Source: Rhinopomastus cyanomelas
Taxonomy: Eukaryota; Chordata; Aves; Bucerotiformes; Rhinopomastidae
DNA: 64,000 nt
Direction: 5' to 3'
Assembly: GCA_013400115.1 (NCBI GenBank)
Contig: VXBP01010330.1
Location: 146,068 to 210,067, forward strand
Shown: piece by piece, positions 22,578-34,000 of the stretch
How the letters are laid out: every line of letters starts with the position of its first letter
How positions within the stretch are numbered: position 1 is the stretch's first letter
Notes under the pieces: model-generated
Database searches by the model: none
The model's input: the letters and a program-made list of their open reading frames with translations, nothing else
Told to the model about the DNA's origin: nothing
Made by a program: the position numbers and the translations under genes

Positions 22578-23879
22578 TAACTGAAAGGCTCCACTTATGT
22601 AGGTTTTTCTAGATTATTCACAGTAACAGTGAAGCCATGAACAGGTTTTAAGGCAGATATGGGGTCCTGATCCCTTCTCTGGATCACCATAAGGCTGGAA
22701 AGATGCACTAGCTGAGGCAGGACCACCACTCCTCAATATTGCCATGCTCTTCTTACCCAACTTCTGTGTCACTCATCAACACAGAGAAGCAAAGTGCAAG
22801 ACCTCCTGAGGCCCCACAGGGGTGCCCACCTCAGCCTTGGAAGGAAGTGGAAGAAAATACAGGAGATGGCAGCGGTACAGAGCAGCACAGCCTTCCTTGC
22901 TTTTTGAAGCGCAGTCTTTCAAGATGCAGCCCCTGGCAAAGTGGCTCATGAAAGTTTGATGAACAGCATTTTGTTTAACACCAGCATCCGAGCCACAGCC
23001 CCGTCGAGCTGTATCGCCCAAGCAAAATGTCACGACCCCAGAGGATCTAGAGACTTGACTGCAAGAGGCAGCAGAGTAGTTCATGACCTCTGGAGCAGAG
23101 TACACTACCTCACAAGTTATTCGGTCACCAAAACATAAGAAGGCTGTTGTAACACTGATGAACACAGAGCTTTCTCCAGTCATTGTCCGCTGCACTGCAA
23201 GGCTGTGCCAGGTGGTCCTGCAATTATAGGAAACTCCACAGCCTTTTCCATATAAACCTCAAGTATTTTCTTTCCTTATTTTACCTTTTTACCATCTACA
23301 GGCACTGAGAAAAATTCACAGTGGAGCTATTCCCTACGATTTTGCTTCAGCATCGTCATGCTCTCCTATGGCCCCTTTCCATACAGGAACACTCTCAGGA
23401 AACAACTGTGCCCACATAACTGAAAATGCACAAAACCTACATGCAGAGGCGGTGCTGTAGGCTCACACAACGTGACCAGGTTTAACAGTTCATCACAGCT
23501 AACACATGAGGCTAAATGATATGGTCCGGTAATTACCTTCTCTTGTTCCTCGGCTTCTGTGAAATCCACGCACTATTTTTTGTGGAGCAACAAATTCAGC
23601 ATCTCTGGAAACAAAGAGAGAAAACAAATTAGAAAAACACTTTTACCTGCCTCTGCAGACTCGTTAGGCACGCACAAACTTCCTGCTACAGGATCCAGAG
23701 CAATGAACAAACGGCTCTGGTCAAAGTATGTAAGAATTGTTAATCTCGATGAAGCACATCTCTCTACAGGAAGAGACTACTAGCACATAACCAAGAACAG
23801 CTGGATCAAAAATTATCAGAAGTCACCACTAAAAATTCTTAAAAACCATGGAAACACAAGTAGTTATTGAACATGTGCA
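22578..23879. other. Unique non-coding DNA, no gene recognised
   Basis: A 139-codon minus frame (22,776-23,195) has no recognisable domain. No repeat was found. Confidence 0.5.
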
Positions 23880-23994
23880 AGAATCACAGAACATTAGGGA
23901 CTGGAAGGGACCTCGAAAGACCATCTAGTCCAATCCCTCTGCCACAGCAGGATGACCTAGATCCAGTCACACAGGAACACATCCAGGTGGGTTT
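23880..23994 (-). mobile_element. CR1: CR1 LINE 3' tail, about 115 bp
   Basis: Antisense, young subfamily: gaatcacagaacattaggga, ctggaagggacctcgaaaga, 'ctctgccacagcaggatgac', ending at 'catccaggtgggtttgtgag'. Low divergence. Confidence 0.93.
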
Positions 23995-24725
23995 GTGAGG
24001 ATCTCTTCACCATAACAGACTCCAGTCCAATCTGAATATTGTAACACTAGAAAATTCACTGGAGCTTTTTAGATGTTGCTGCACCAGAATAATAACTACA
24101 TTTGAAAATATAGCTCACAATTGCATTGATATTAGTTCCTGTACGTTAATTCAGAAGTTATATCTTCGATTTTCTCCAACCTCCTGCATCTTCAGTGTTT
24201 TCTTCTAACTATAGTGTTAGATGCTAAATATGACATGAAATGACAAAAGCATGAAATAGTTCAGGTCAGCTTCCTGGAACTACTGGTTTTATTCGTGTTA
24301 ATTAAATATTAATATATTGCTCGTCACAGCTGGGATCGCTACAGATAAAACTTTGTGGGAATCAATCTGGTCAGTGTCAAGCTGGATGGCGCAAGACCCC
24401 AGGACCTCATCTCACCTAAACAATCAGGAAATTAAAAAAAGACACACAAGGGAAAGATCAATGAGTCCTTCTGCCTAAGTTTTGCTTCTGACACTAACTA
24501 TAAGTCCAGCTCGTTGTCCACAGCCTGTAGGGAAAATACCACAGGTCATTTAAAATATGTATTAAAATGGAAAACTATAGAGCCTCATTAAGATGGGATC
24601 CATTGTTAAACCAGGGCAAGCTACTGCAGTTGCAGCAGCAGGTCCCTAAGCTCTTCCCAACAGGAACTGCAGCACTGACCCACTTCTGCCATGATCCCAC
24701 AACCTGGACCAAAACAGTGGTCCTA
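23995..24725. other. Unique non-coding DNA
   Basis: AT-rich between two antisense CR1s; nothing recognised. Confidence 0.5.
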
Positions 24726-25124
24726 AGAATCACAGAACATTAAGGATTGGAAATGACCTTGAAAGACCATCTAGTCCAATCCCCCTGCCAGAGAAGGATC
24801 ACCTACATCAAGCTGCACAGGAACACATCCAGGAGAGTTTTAAATGTCTCCACAGAAGGAGACTTCACAACCCCTCCAGGCAGCCCCTTCCAGTGCTCTG
24901 TCAGCCTCACCATGAAGAAGTTCCGTCTCATGTTTACGTACAACCTCCTGTATTCCAGCTTACACCCATTGCCCCCTGTGCTATCATTAGATGACACTGA
25001 GCAGAGCCTGGCTCCATCCTCCTGACACCCACCCTTCACATATTTATAGACATTAATGAGGTCACCCCTCAGTCTCCTTTTCTCTAAGCTAAAGAGACCC
25101 AGCTCCCTCAGCCTCTCCTCATTT
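24726..25124 (-). mobile_element. CR1: CR1 LINE fragment, about 400 bp, ORF2 end open
   Basis: Antisense, young subfamily. One minus frame is open over the whole ORF2 C-terminal portion (ERLRELGLFSLEKRRLRGDL, INVYKYVKGGCQEDGARL, MRRNFFMVRLTEHW, SPSVETFKTLL). It is one of the best preserved ORF2 ends in the window. The 3' tail is 'gaatcacagaacattaagga'; the 5' truncation is near 25,122. Confidence 0.94.
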
Positions 25125-26001
25125 TCACAGCTCAGCTGACCCAAAACTACCCTGTTTCATTTTCAATGCCAAAAAAAGTACTTTTTCACCCTCCCTTTAT
25201 GCAATCCTGGCAGGTACTCCCCTAAAGTACGAAAAACAGGCAGCCGAGGCACTGGTCGCCAATGCATAATTAATCTTATTTATGTACTAAAGGAGCAATC
25301 ACTTGCATTCAGTAACCTTGGAAGTCAGACAAGCAAATTAAAACTTAAAACAAGGCTTGAGAGTCCAGCAGACATGCTGCTTTTGAGTGATTTCTCTATA
25401 ATAGGCAAGTATGGATGTGCTGGAAGAAAAGGAGACCTATTTCATGTCGCCTGTCAGCAAAATGGCCTCTGTAAGCAACAAACCTGGTTTGGACCATCAA
25501 AGAAATTCACAGGCAAATTTAGGGTAAAACCAGCAACTGTTTCTCACTGCACAAATTAAAAAGTCTCCAGATTTCTCCTTGTGTTCAGCCTTGGATTTTG
25601 ATCAAATACATCGTTTCAGCAAGAAAGAGCAGACCAGGCAACATCTCACGAGTGCATCCACGTACTTTATTTCTAGGAAGAATGCCATTTGTTTAGACTG
25701 CTCTGCTTGTGCTTTATAGCACAACTCCCACCTGGTTCCAGGCAGCTTTTGGAGACTAACTTTGCTTTGATGGCAGCAGAATAGAGCAGAGAAACCGTCG
25801 TTTACCCAGTCTGAAGAAATTCACTTTTGTTACCCCTTTACCTTATAAAATTAAATTAAAACAAGGTCTTTTTTTCATTTACGACACCACAGATTTCACT
25901 CCTGCTTGGAGCTTAGAGGGCAAGAGATAGCACAACATACAGTGGTTTATGGCTCTTGTGTGCTCCTTTAGGATTCAGCACAGTCTCTCCTCCCAACTCA
26001 C
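25125..26001. other. Unique non-coding DNA
   Basis: No repeat or gene recognised. Confidence 0.5.
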
Positions 26002-26150
26002 CTTTATTTTATCATAATATGAGCGTACTGACTCAGACTTCTTTCTCGCCTTCCCTCCCCAAATGCCAAATGTGTGACCTTGACTTAGCCTCTGCCATAT
26101 GCTGTTTCTGCGCAGCGTGTATTTCAAACGTAGTTCTGGGAATTCCTCTT
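26002..26150 (-). other. Weak candidate exon, 149 bp
   Basis: On the minus strand an open frame (EFPELRLKYTLRRNSI...GIWGGKARKKSES...YYDKIK) is bounded by gaagcag at its 5' side, with a pyrimidine-rich run (ttccctttctatttg) before it. At its 3' side it has AAG|GTGAGT, a perfect donor consensus. Retained CpGs (tacgttt, cacgctgcgc) are present. I do not recognise the peptide, no partner exon with matching phase was found, and splice-like signals are common by chance. The conservative reading is non-coding DNA. Confidence 0.15.
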
Positions 26151-28011
26151 CTGCTTCAAATAGAAAGGGAACAACACGGGGATTCCTGCACGGCAAACAC
26201 CTTGCACGCTACTTGCTAGAAAGTCAGCGTTCGCCGCCAGCGAGCGCGCTGCAGGAACTACAGGGATTTGGCATTAGCCCTAAGAGAAAAACGAACTGAG
26301 GAAAGAGACCTTGCTTTTCCTCTGGCTCCTGTTAACAGTCACGGCAGCACAGCACCTGTCTTGCGTGCACGGGAAGATGACTTTGCTTTGCTTTCCAGAC
26401 CACTTAACTAACCTTCTCCCCTCCACAACCTACAGTTATTCCTCTCAGAAAGCACTTGTTGGTTCTTACCCAGTTCTTTCCCAGTTGTACTGTGCCTGAA
26501 CAATTTGGCAAGTGGTTTCACTTAGGATGACAGTGGAGATGGGAAATGACCGTCTATCCCTTGCTCCATCTCATGTTACCCTAGAGCTCTACCTGCAGCG
26601 TTCAGTGTTGAACAGGTGACACAGGTACTTCCACACAGCCTGTTCTTACTAACGTGACTGCTGGCTTTCACGCAGCTCAATATTTCTACATCTTCTGCTA
26701 CGTGGAGTAGGGCACCCACCCAAATATGACAAGGGCATACTGCTCTACATCACCAGATGCCAGAAGAAGAATTGATCTGCAAACTGGCATGCTGCTGCAC
26801 CTCCACACCAAAACAGAAGCTGCTATTAGGGAGAGTAACTATAAACACTTTCTGTTCAGCAGCAGCAAAGGCTGGGAGGAGAATCCATCAAGATGGGATG
26901 GGATGGCTCACCCCCGAGCAGCTGTCTTCGCTGCAAAAAGCCAAGTGGTCTGACTTCAGTCATTAATGCTCACAGCAGAAGGACCCATGAGAAACCACAC
27001 AAAGGTTAGGCAACCAGCAGGAGGCCTGTGAAAGAATCCTGCTTGGTGACAAGTAACGACACCTTGTTCCTGGCTCTTTTCAAATAGAAGAGTGAGCACC
27101 TGGCATCGTTCGTTTGGAGATGAGAACCCATACAGATGAGCACAGCATTGCTCTTGGGCATCAGTGTCTCTCCATCAGTCCTACAAAACCCAATCGGCAA
27201 CTTTCACCGACAGTATCTGTATTAACAGGCAACCCTACGGATCTCTCCCACACACTGCCATCTCCATCACCAAGCCCTTTTGCTGAAAGTGATTAAAGCT
27301 AACAATTATTATGTGCGTTAGTGATGCCCCTAGAGGCTTTGGGTAGACTCTGACTTTTCATTGTTCAAACAACATAATGCAAAGAAATCTCTCTCCTGAA
27401 GAGCTTGTCATCCAAGAAGTCGAGGCAATCAAGGAACAGCAGGAAGAAAGGCATGGAAACAAAAACTAGTTGCTCAAGGTTAAACAGCAGGCCACCAACA
27501 GAGCTAGAACAAAGCCCACCTCCTGGGTGGAGCACTCATGAGGCCATGCTGACTTCAGTGCTAAGCAGATCAACTAACACACTTCACTTCCCAAGTCTCA
27601 AGAGCAGATGAAGTAGTTCATAGACTTACTTGCTACTCTGTCTGATCATGTATTTTTGTGTCAGCTCTCCAAGCAAAGCTAACCACGGCAGCAAAAGAGT
27701 TACGGTCCCTTCACCTTTCAAAGAAATGCTTCCCAGACTTTTTTGTGTACATTACGGACAAATTGATCCTCCTCAATTTCTTTATTCTTCCATCAATGCT
27801 TTCAACACAGATTGATTGCTCCAGTGCCCTTCTCCACCTTACACTTCCCTCTTTTTTATTAGAACGGTCAATCTCAATGTGCACAATTACACTTGCAAAT
27901 GGATCATCTCATCTTGTACCCTCCTATTTTAATGGCCTTACGTATCGTCAGATCTCTACGGTAACAAGGGCAGAATCTCCTATGTCTTTAGTACGTAGTT
28001 TAGATACTTAC
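26151..28011. other. Unique DNA with a small CpG cluster
   Basis: A compact CpG cluster lies at 26,222-26,256 (gcgttcgccgccagcgagcg). It is far below CpG-island size and no transcription start can be supported. Otherwise nothing was recognised. Confidence 0.45.
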
Positions 28012-28191
28012 AATATTAATATGCAGCCAGCGATACTACGAAAGGTTAGATTTCTAACTACACGACGCCCAGTTACGATGCCATAAATCTGATCATAGTT
28101 TTCACCAATTACTAGAAAAATCCTTCCAAGGCAGTGAAACTGGAATCTAATAAAACTTCCTGCCATACGATCAGCAGCAAAGGAGCTGCTC
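28012..28191 (-). other. CpG-retaining stretch, weak candidate exon or conserved element
   Basis: The minus strand has an open 180-bp block between 'gcaacag' and a 'gtaagt' donor motif. The peptide includes GRIFLVIGENYDQIYGIVTG and RRVVRNLTFRS. CpGs are unusually frequent for this AT-rich context from about 27,949 to 28,080 (around ten in 130 bp), including acgtatcgt, tacgtag, gcgatactacg and cacgacgcc. That suggests constraint or recent origin. No family was recognised, and the phase does not fit the candidate at 26,002-26,150. Confidence 0.15.
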
Positions 28192-29184
28192 CTGTTGCGG
28201 TCCACACAGTGAGAGAACAAAGCATGAGCGTGCAAAGTGAGGGAAGCTTTTAGTACAGCTTTGCAGACAACTTCAGTGCATAAAATATTAAAAGCAATGC
28301 TAAACTAATCTCCGGCAATTCCCTGCAACTCATGTTACAAATGCCTTTGGTTTACCATTTAAAAAACATCAGTCTACCCGTACGGCTGTGCATCACGGTG
28401 CTGTACATCAACCTCTGTAGCTTTCCAACATGGTACGCTGCAGCAACACAAATGAGGCCATCTGGCAAAAATAGCTTAAAAAGGCAAAATTCTGAAAGAG
28501 AGCAGACAGGAGAGCTCCTCACTCCTTCCTGCCAAAGTCAGCAGGAGAAAGTCCAGTCCTCTCTTCCTCAAAGCAAATGGTACAAATCCCATTAATTTCC
28601 CCTGAACTCGACAGACCTACAGCACCTGGGAAATTATTCAGTCCAAACACATCACAGACATAACAGATAAATGATTTGGGGGATGGAGTTGCCCTCTCTC
28701 CTTTTAGCACTTCCGTGCACCACGAAGGGAGCAGGTAAGCTTGGTGCTCTTGAAAACACTTTGTGGGCTTTCAGCAGGGTTTTCCCTTCAGCACTTTCTG
28801 CCTTCTGGCTCTGTTTCTTTGTTTATATGCCTAATGGCTTTCAAATCTATAATTGGAGCGTACAAGAACCATAAAGCCTACCCTTGATACTCGCTGTTGT
28901 AGGGCCCACATGGATGGAATTTTGTTCTCCAGTAATTAATAGGAAAACATTTACATTTCATACGCTCTGGAATAATAATAACCTTCCGGCTAAGAAAACA
29001 AATGGCAAGCTAAGATTTCTCCTACATGTTGTATAGAAGTTTTCATAGCAAGACATGTACTTTCAGGTGCACAGAACCAATCGTAATAAAAACATTTATT
29101 GTGTTTGCAAATTAATTTCCAAGATGAACTTTTGGCTCTTGTCTATACATCCAGCAACTAAAACAGAAAGATTCCTTTGGTTTT
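28192..29184. other. Unique non-coding DNA
   Basis: No repeat or gene recognised. Confidence 0.5.
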
Positions 29185-29360
29185 GTTCACGGTGAGGGAG
29201 ACAGAGCACTGGAACAGGCTGCCTTCTCTGGAGATGTTTAAAACCCGCCTGGATGTGTTCCTGCGCGACTTGATCTAGGTGATCCTGCTGCAGCAGGAGG
29301 ATTGGACTAGATGATCTTTCGAGGCCCCTTCCAATCCTTAATGTTCTGTGATTCTGTGAG
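29185..29360 (+). mobile_element. CR1: CR1 LINE 3' fragment, about 175 bp
   Basis: Sense, young subfamily. It starts at 'ttcacggtgagggagacaga', skips about 20 bp of ORF2 after 'acaggctgcc', then continues 'ttctctggagatgtttaaaa', the UTR 'tgatcctgctgcagcaggag', and the tail 'ccttaatgttctgtgattct'. The small deletion shifts the frame. Confidence 0.92.
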
Positions 29361-30570
29361 TACCGTTTTGTCAGTGAGAAGAGAAACTTTACAACAGATG
29401 CAAAAACAGATAAAGAAAACAAAAAGAAGAGGACGTACCCCAATGCTAAGACAACATCATGCTCACCTAAGGCCTGCTGGAGTCATGCTTCTGCTCTGCA
29501 TCATGCAGAACATGCACTTAAACCCTGCTGCTTCCCTTATGAGGCCACTGGGATGCTGCTCTCCTTCCTATATAACTACTTGGCTTCCTTCCCTCAATTT
29601 CTTCTTCTAACATATCAAACTGACCCTCCAAAACACCACACAAACACATACACTTCTGCAAAATATATTGAGGAGAAAAAGGTCAGCTTCATTTCGTCTC
29701 AGCCAGCTCTAGCTCCCAGCTGTCTGGACCAACAGCTGTTGGGGTAAAGCCAGACGTTTTGTGCCTGTCTTTGGGGCAGAAAGCAACCATTATTTCAAGC
29801 TGACATCCCAGGGATTTTTTTTCCAAGCAATATTCTGATCTGAAGTGGTTTCAGAAGCAAGCAACCAGGCAGTTACATGAAGCCCAAGCCCTGATATTGG
29901 AAGACCCAGAGGGTTCCCTGCAACAACAAGGCATTTAATGGGCAAGGTGAAGGGGGCCTGAAAGTCCAGCCAATCTAATCCTGGCTGTACGTGCCACAGC
30001 TGGATTTATTCAAGTAGACGTTATTACACTGGCACACCACTGACCAAAGTCTTCTGTTTCGTGTAAATTCGCTGCAAAGACCTTAGGAAATAAAACTGAT
30101 TAATCCTAATTAAAATGAGAATCAAGGAAATGACACAGTCTGTTGAATCTACTTGATGAATCAAAAGCCTCCCTCATTTCTATGTTAATTGTCTTTTTAC
30201 AAATGTGTGGCATTCTCATGCGCACAGCATAATGTTTTCATATTTTATTTCACTTGGAACATCGCAGGCCAGATGTTGGAAAGCGCCCAGAGAGCCCTTC
30301 TGCATTATCAGGCCCCTGCAGAAGTGCCTAAATGGATGTCAAGTCCTTTCTCAGCTTTCTTACAGCTTCAATAAAAACCAGAGTCTGGAGCAAGGGGCAG
30401 CCCAGAAAATGCAGCTAGGGAAGGCCCAGTCCTGCACAGGACACAGCACCTCCTAAGCACGATGAAAGGCGCACGAGATGCCCCATTAGCGTTAGGCAGG
30501 TAATACACAAGGAATTGAATTCAGTCAACATAAACCCACCAAATCCATGCTCTCAATTTGCATCAGTCTG
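29361..30570. other. Unique DNA with a candidate conserved stretch
   Basis: No gene or repeat recognised; see 29,996-30,260 for the only notable part. Confidence 0.5.
29996..30260. promoter_or_regulatory. Candidate conserved non-coding element with OTX/PITX-like site
   Basis: AT-rich repeat-free DNA. It contains GATTAATCCTAATTA at 30,098-30,112, which combines a TAATCC core (the K50 homeodomain class, such as OTX and PITX) with TAATTA. Nearby are gttattacactgg and gttaattgtctt. Inferred from motif content only. Confidence 0.22.
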
Positions 30571-31058
30571 ATAGAATCATAGAATTATAGAATCTTTAAG
30601 GATTGGAAGGGACCTCAAAAGATCACCTAGTCCAAACCTCCTGACACAGCAGGATCATCTAGACCGAAGGGAAAAAGAACACATACCCAGGCAAGTCTTA
30701 AACATCTCCAGAGAAGTAGATTCCACAACCCCCCGGGCAGCCCCTTCCAGTGCTCTGTCACACTCACTGTGAAGAAGTTCTTTCTCATATTTATGTGGAA
30801 TCTCCTATGTTTCAGCTTAAACCCATTGCCCCTCATCCTATCACTAGAAGACATTGAGAAGAGCCTTGTTCCACCCTCCTGACACCCACCCTTCACATAT
30901 TTATAGACATTCATTAGGTCACCCCTCAGTCTTCTCCAAGCTAAAGAGATCCAGCTCGCTCAGCCTCTCCTCATAAGGGAGGTGCTCCACCTCCTTCATC
31001 ATCCTCGTTGCTCTACCCTGGACTCCCTCCAGCAGCTCCACATCCCTCTTGAACTGAT
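30571..31058 (-). mobile_element. CR1: CR1 LINE fragment, about 490 bp
   Basis: Antisense copy with a longer octamer tail (three ATTCTATG-type units: atagaatcatagaattatag) and 'aaggattggaagggacctca'. ORF2 coding text follows up to 'cacatccctcttgaactgat'. The minus frame reads MNVYKYVKGGCQEGGTRLFS, and upstream RATRMMKEVEHLPYEERLSE. A loss of about 10 bp near 30,931 (cagtcttctccaagc) breaks the frame. The mixed tail suggests a subfamily intermediate between the young and classic types. Confidence 0.94.
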
Positions 31059-34000
31059 AACACTTTGATGAAATATTATTGCTGTAGTTTTTTATCAAAA
31101 GACTACTGGCACACAGCACCGCATCACAGTAAGCACATTTGGAAAAGCAATCAACCTGCAAACACGTTTCTGAAGTGCAGAAACGCCGAACAGATTGTTT
31201 CAAGGACAGCTCAACTTAGGATGTGAGTGGTGTGGAGAGGAATAAACGGGTATGCTCCTAACACCAACTAAGGTGGGATGCGTTCGGCAGGGGAGAGTCT
31301 AACGGGTATGCATCTAACACAATAAAGAGTTCCACGTTCAGTTTGTATCCAGCTAAAATCATGTATTGCCTAAAGCTGGGGGGTGCAAAGCAAAGCTAAG
31401 ATAAATGGTAAAGACACACTAGACAAAATTCAGTAACTGTTGTGTTGCTTGCTTAGACACCATTTATTACGAGAACATTTTATTATACAGTAGTAAAAAA
31501 TTACAAGGTGACATCCTGTGTTATTTCCCACTGGGATAAATGATACATATGTACTATTAAATCTCAAAACCAGCACCACTCTGCCAGGCCACATTCCATT
31601 TGTGTCTTTATAACGTGTCAATAGGCTGACATTTATGCCTTCTGATGGTAAAGCTATTTATGATACAGACATTTAAATACGACACAAAATGCACAGCACT
31701 ACACAACCCTAAAACTCTGGCAGTCTTTACCAAAACAACACTCACAAAGCAAAAAACCCACCAGACATCGGCATCCAAACTTAGGAAACCCAAACCGCGG
31801 GTCTGGTTTTTTCCATGCTAGGCCATTGTTATGAGAGCAATTAAAAATTCCCTTATAAAAAAGAGTTAATGCAAACTTTCTCCTGTGCATACACTCAGCA
31901 CACAGTTAGCTTGAATTGTAAGTTATAGATCTTTCTCCTTTCCCAAAGCAGTTTTCTTTAGAACCTAAATCACTGGCTTCACAGTGCATTGAGTGATGGA
32001 ACATGCCCAACCCTCAAGCTGAACCTCAGGGGACTAGGCAACCCAGGTAGACCTGAAACCTGCAACTGAAAATAGGAGCTGTAAGGCACCCACTCAAGCT
32101 CTGTACCCCTACTACCAACAGTGTGGGAGATATTCATGAAGGTCCACCAGAGCTTTCAGCCCAAGGGCAACCTGAACCACAGAAATACACTGTCCTATGG
32201 CTGCTCATGGAGAGCAGATGAGGACAATCATTGCAGGTCTCACAGACTGTACATAAACAAAGACACACTCTCAGCACAGTCATCGGCACTCAGGGTTTGA
32301 GGGATATCAAGTCCAATAACAATGAGTCAAAGCTGTGTTTCTCTACTTAGTTTCAACCAGTTCTTTTCAAAAGACCAGCCATGTCAGAAATCAAGACAAA
32401 ACACTCTCAGAGCTGCTATTAATGGCCTGCTTATGGGAAATGTCAAGATAAAAACACGGAGACTACGATACAATAATTATCTTAGCCCAAACTGATGGTC
32501 TCCCATTAATGCCATCCCCCAAATTTTGTTAATATGAAATGAAGTGAATGGCTTCTAGTAATAAAGATGGAGGAACCAGATTTGGGAACATAGAAATTCA
32601 TCTTTGATGCTTGACGGGCACAATTAGAAAGTCCATCCGTAGCCATTACAGGGGCTGTGCGGGTCAGAAATAGAATGGGGTCAGTGGAAGTGGTAGATGA
32701 GGATGCATAAGTAGCAAAGTACAATGCCCCGAGGACACAGTCAAGGCACTTCTTGCACCTATCGAGTTCCTTAATCACATAAAATGGTAAGCAGCCAAAA
32801 GCAAAGGAGAACTTCAGAAACACGCTGGCTGGGAAGAGGGATGCATGCTCCAGTTACCACCCTCCAATCAATTGGCGCGCGAGGATAAGGAAATGCTGCA
32901 AAGATGCCAACTCAAAGGCTTTCTGCAGGGATCACTTCTTGGTGGAAATAAGGGCTATTGATACTTCAGGGACTCGCTTTAAAAAGTCCTTAAAAGAAAA
33001 TTACCACAGAAAACAAGGCTGAGGTATTTTTCCTCCAAAACTGCGTCAGATCTTAATGCGTTAGAAATGCAACTGCACCCGATTCTGCAATACGACTGCC
33101 CATGCTCAAGTTGCCAGCAGGCAACTGCCAGGCTCAGGCACTTCGTTACAGTGCTTACAGTCAGTGTGAGACAGCAAAGGGATGCTTCTCTACTCTGACA
33201 AGTTTTTAATTGCATCTAGAAATTACCTTCTACTTGAAAATTCATTCTGAGATTGTGTCTAATAGAGGCTGCTCAAGATAAGTTTGTCACACTTGTAAAT
33301 AATTATTATTAATGTGACACTAACATCCTTCACTGGAGCTGATGCCACCTAAAGCGTCTTTCAAAAAATGTCATTATCATTAAACTTAGCATCCAATGTG
33401 ACTGAAATACAAAATTATCTTGACCTTTTCATTCCAAGTGGCTCGGCAGCCACAGTTACTCCTTCATAAGGAGGCCCGTCACCTTTTCTATTTTGGTGAC
33501 GTTAGTAAACAACTTCCAAAACGCAGAGGAATACACTCGCACATCAGAACGTGACGACGCACATGCACAACCTTGGATGATATTAATATTCAACACATAA
33601 CTAAAGGTTATTAGCAGGCTGCACAGTCTCAAGGCAACATGTTCCAATCTACATGTCCCAAAATGACCAGATTTTCATAAGCATCTTCCATGACTTTTAA
33701 ATAAGCTTCCAAGAGCTCATTTCATGGGCTTCACAACCTGCCAAAGAAGATCCACATGTGGTCCTGATACTGAAGAACTAACACTGCAGAACTGGCGAAG
33801 GATGGGGTTTGGAAATCCCAAGCCACTGCAACTTGAAAACCACAATAGAAGTAGGAGGTGGTCTCTATGCAGATACCCTTATGAATTCAACTTCCAACTA
33901 TCAGCTATCTGAATTAAAGGAGAAGATCTCAAGCTCATGACAAAGAATAAAAGCCTTCTGGTACCCCTGACGCAGAAAGTAAGACTGTCCCAAAAGGAGA

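Noticed and set aside
29096..29443. A 115-codon minus-strand frame
   Set aside because: Overlaps the sense CR1 at 29.2 kb in antisense, with low-complexity flanks.
32506..32823. A 105-codon minus-strand frame with a protein-like look
   Set aside because: I could not link it to any family, and it is well within the length expected by chance.
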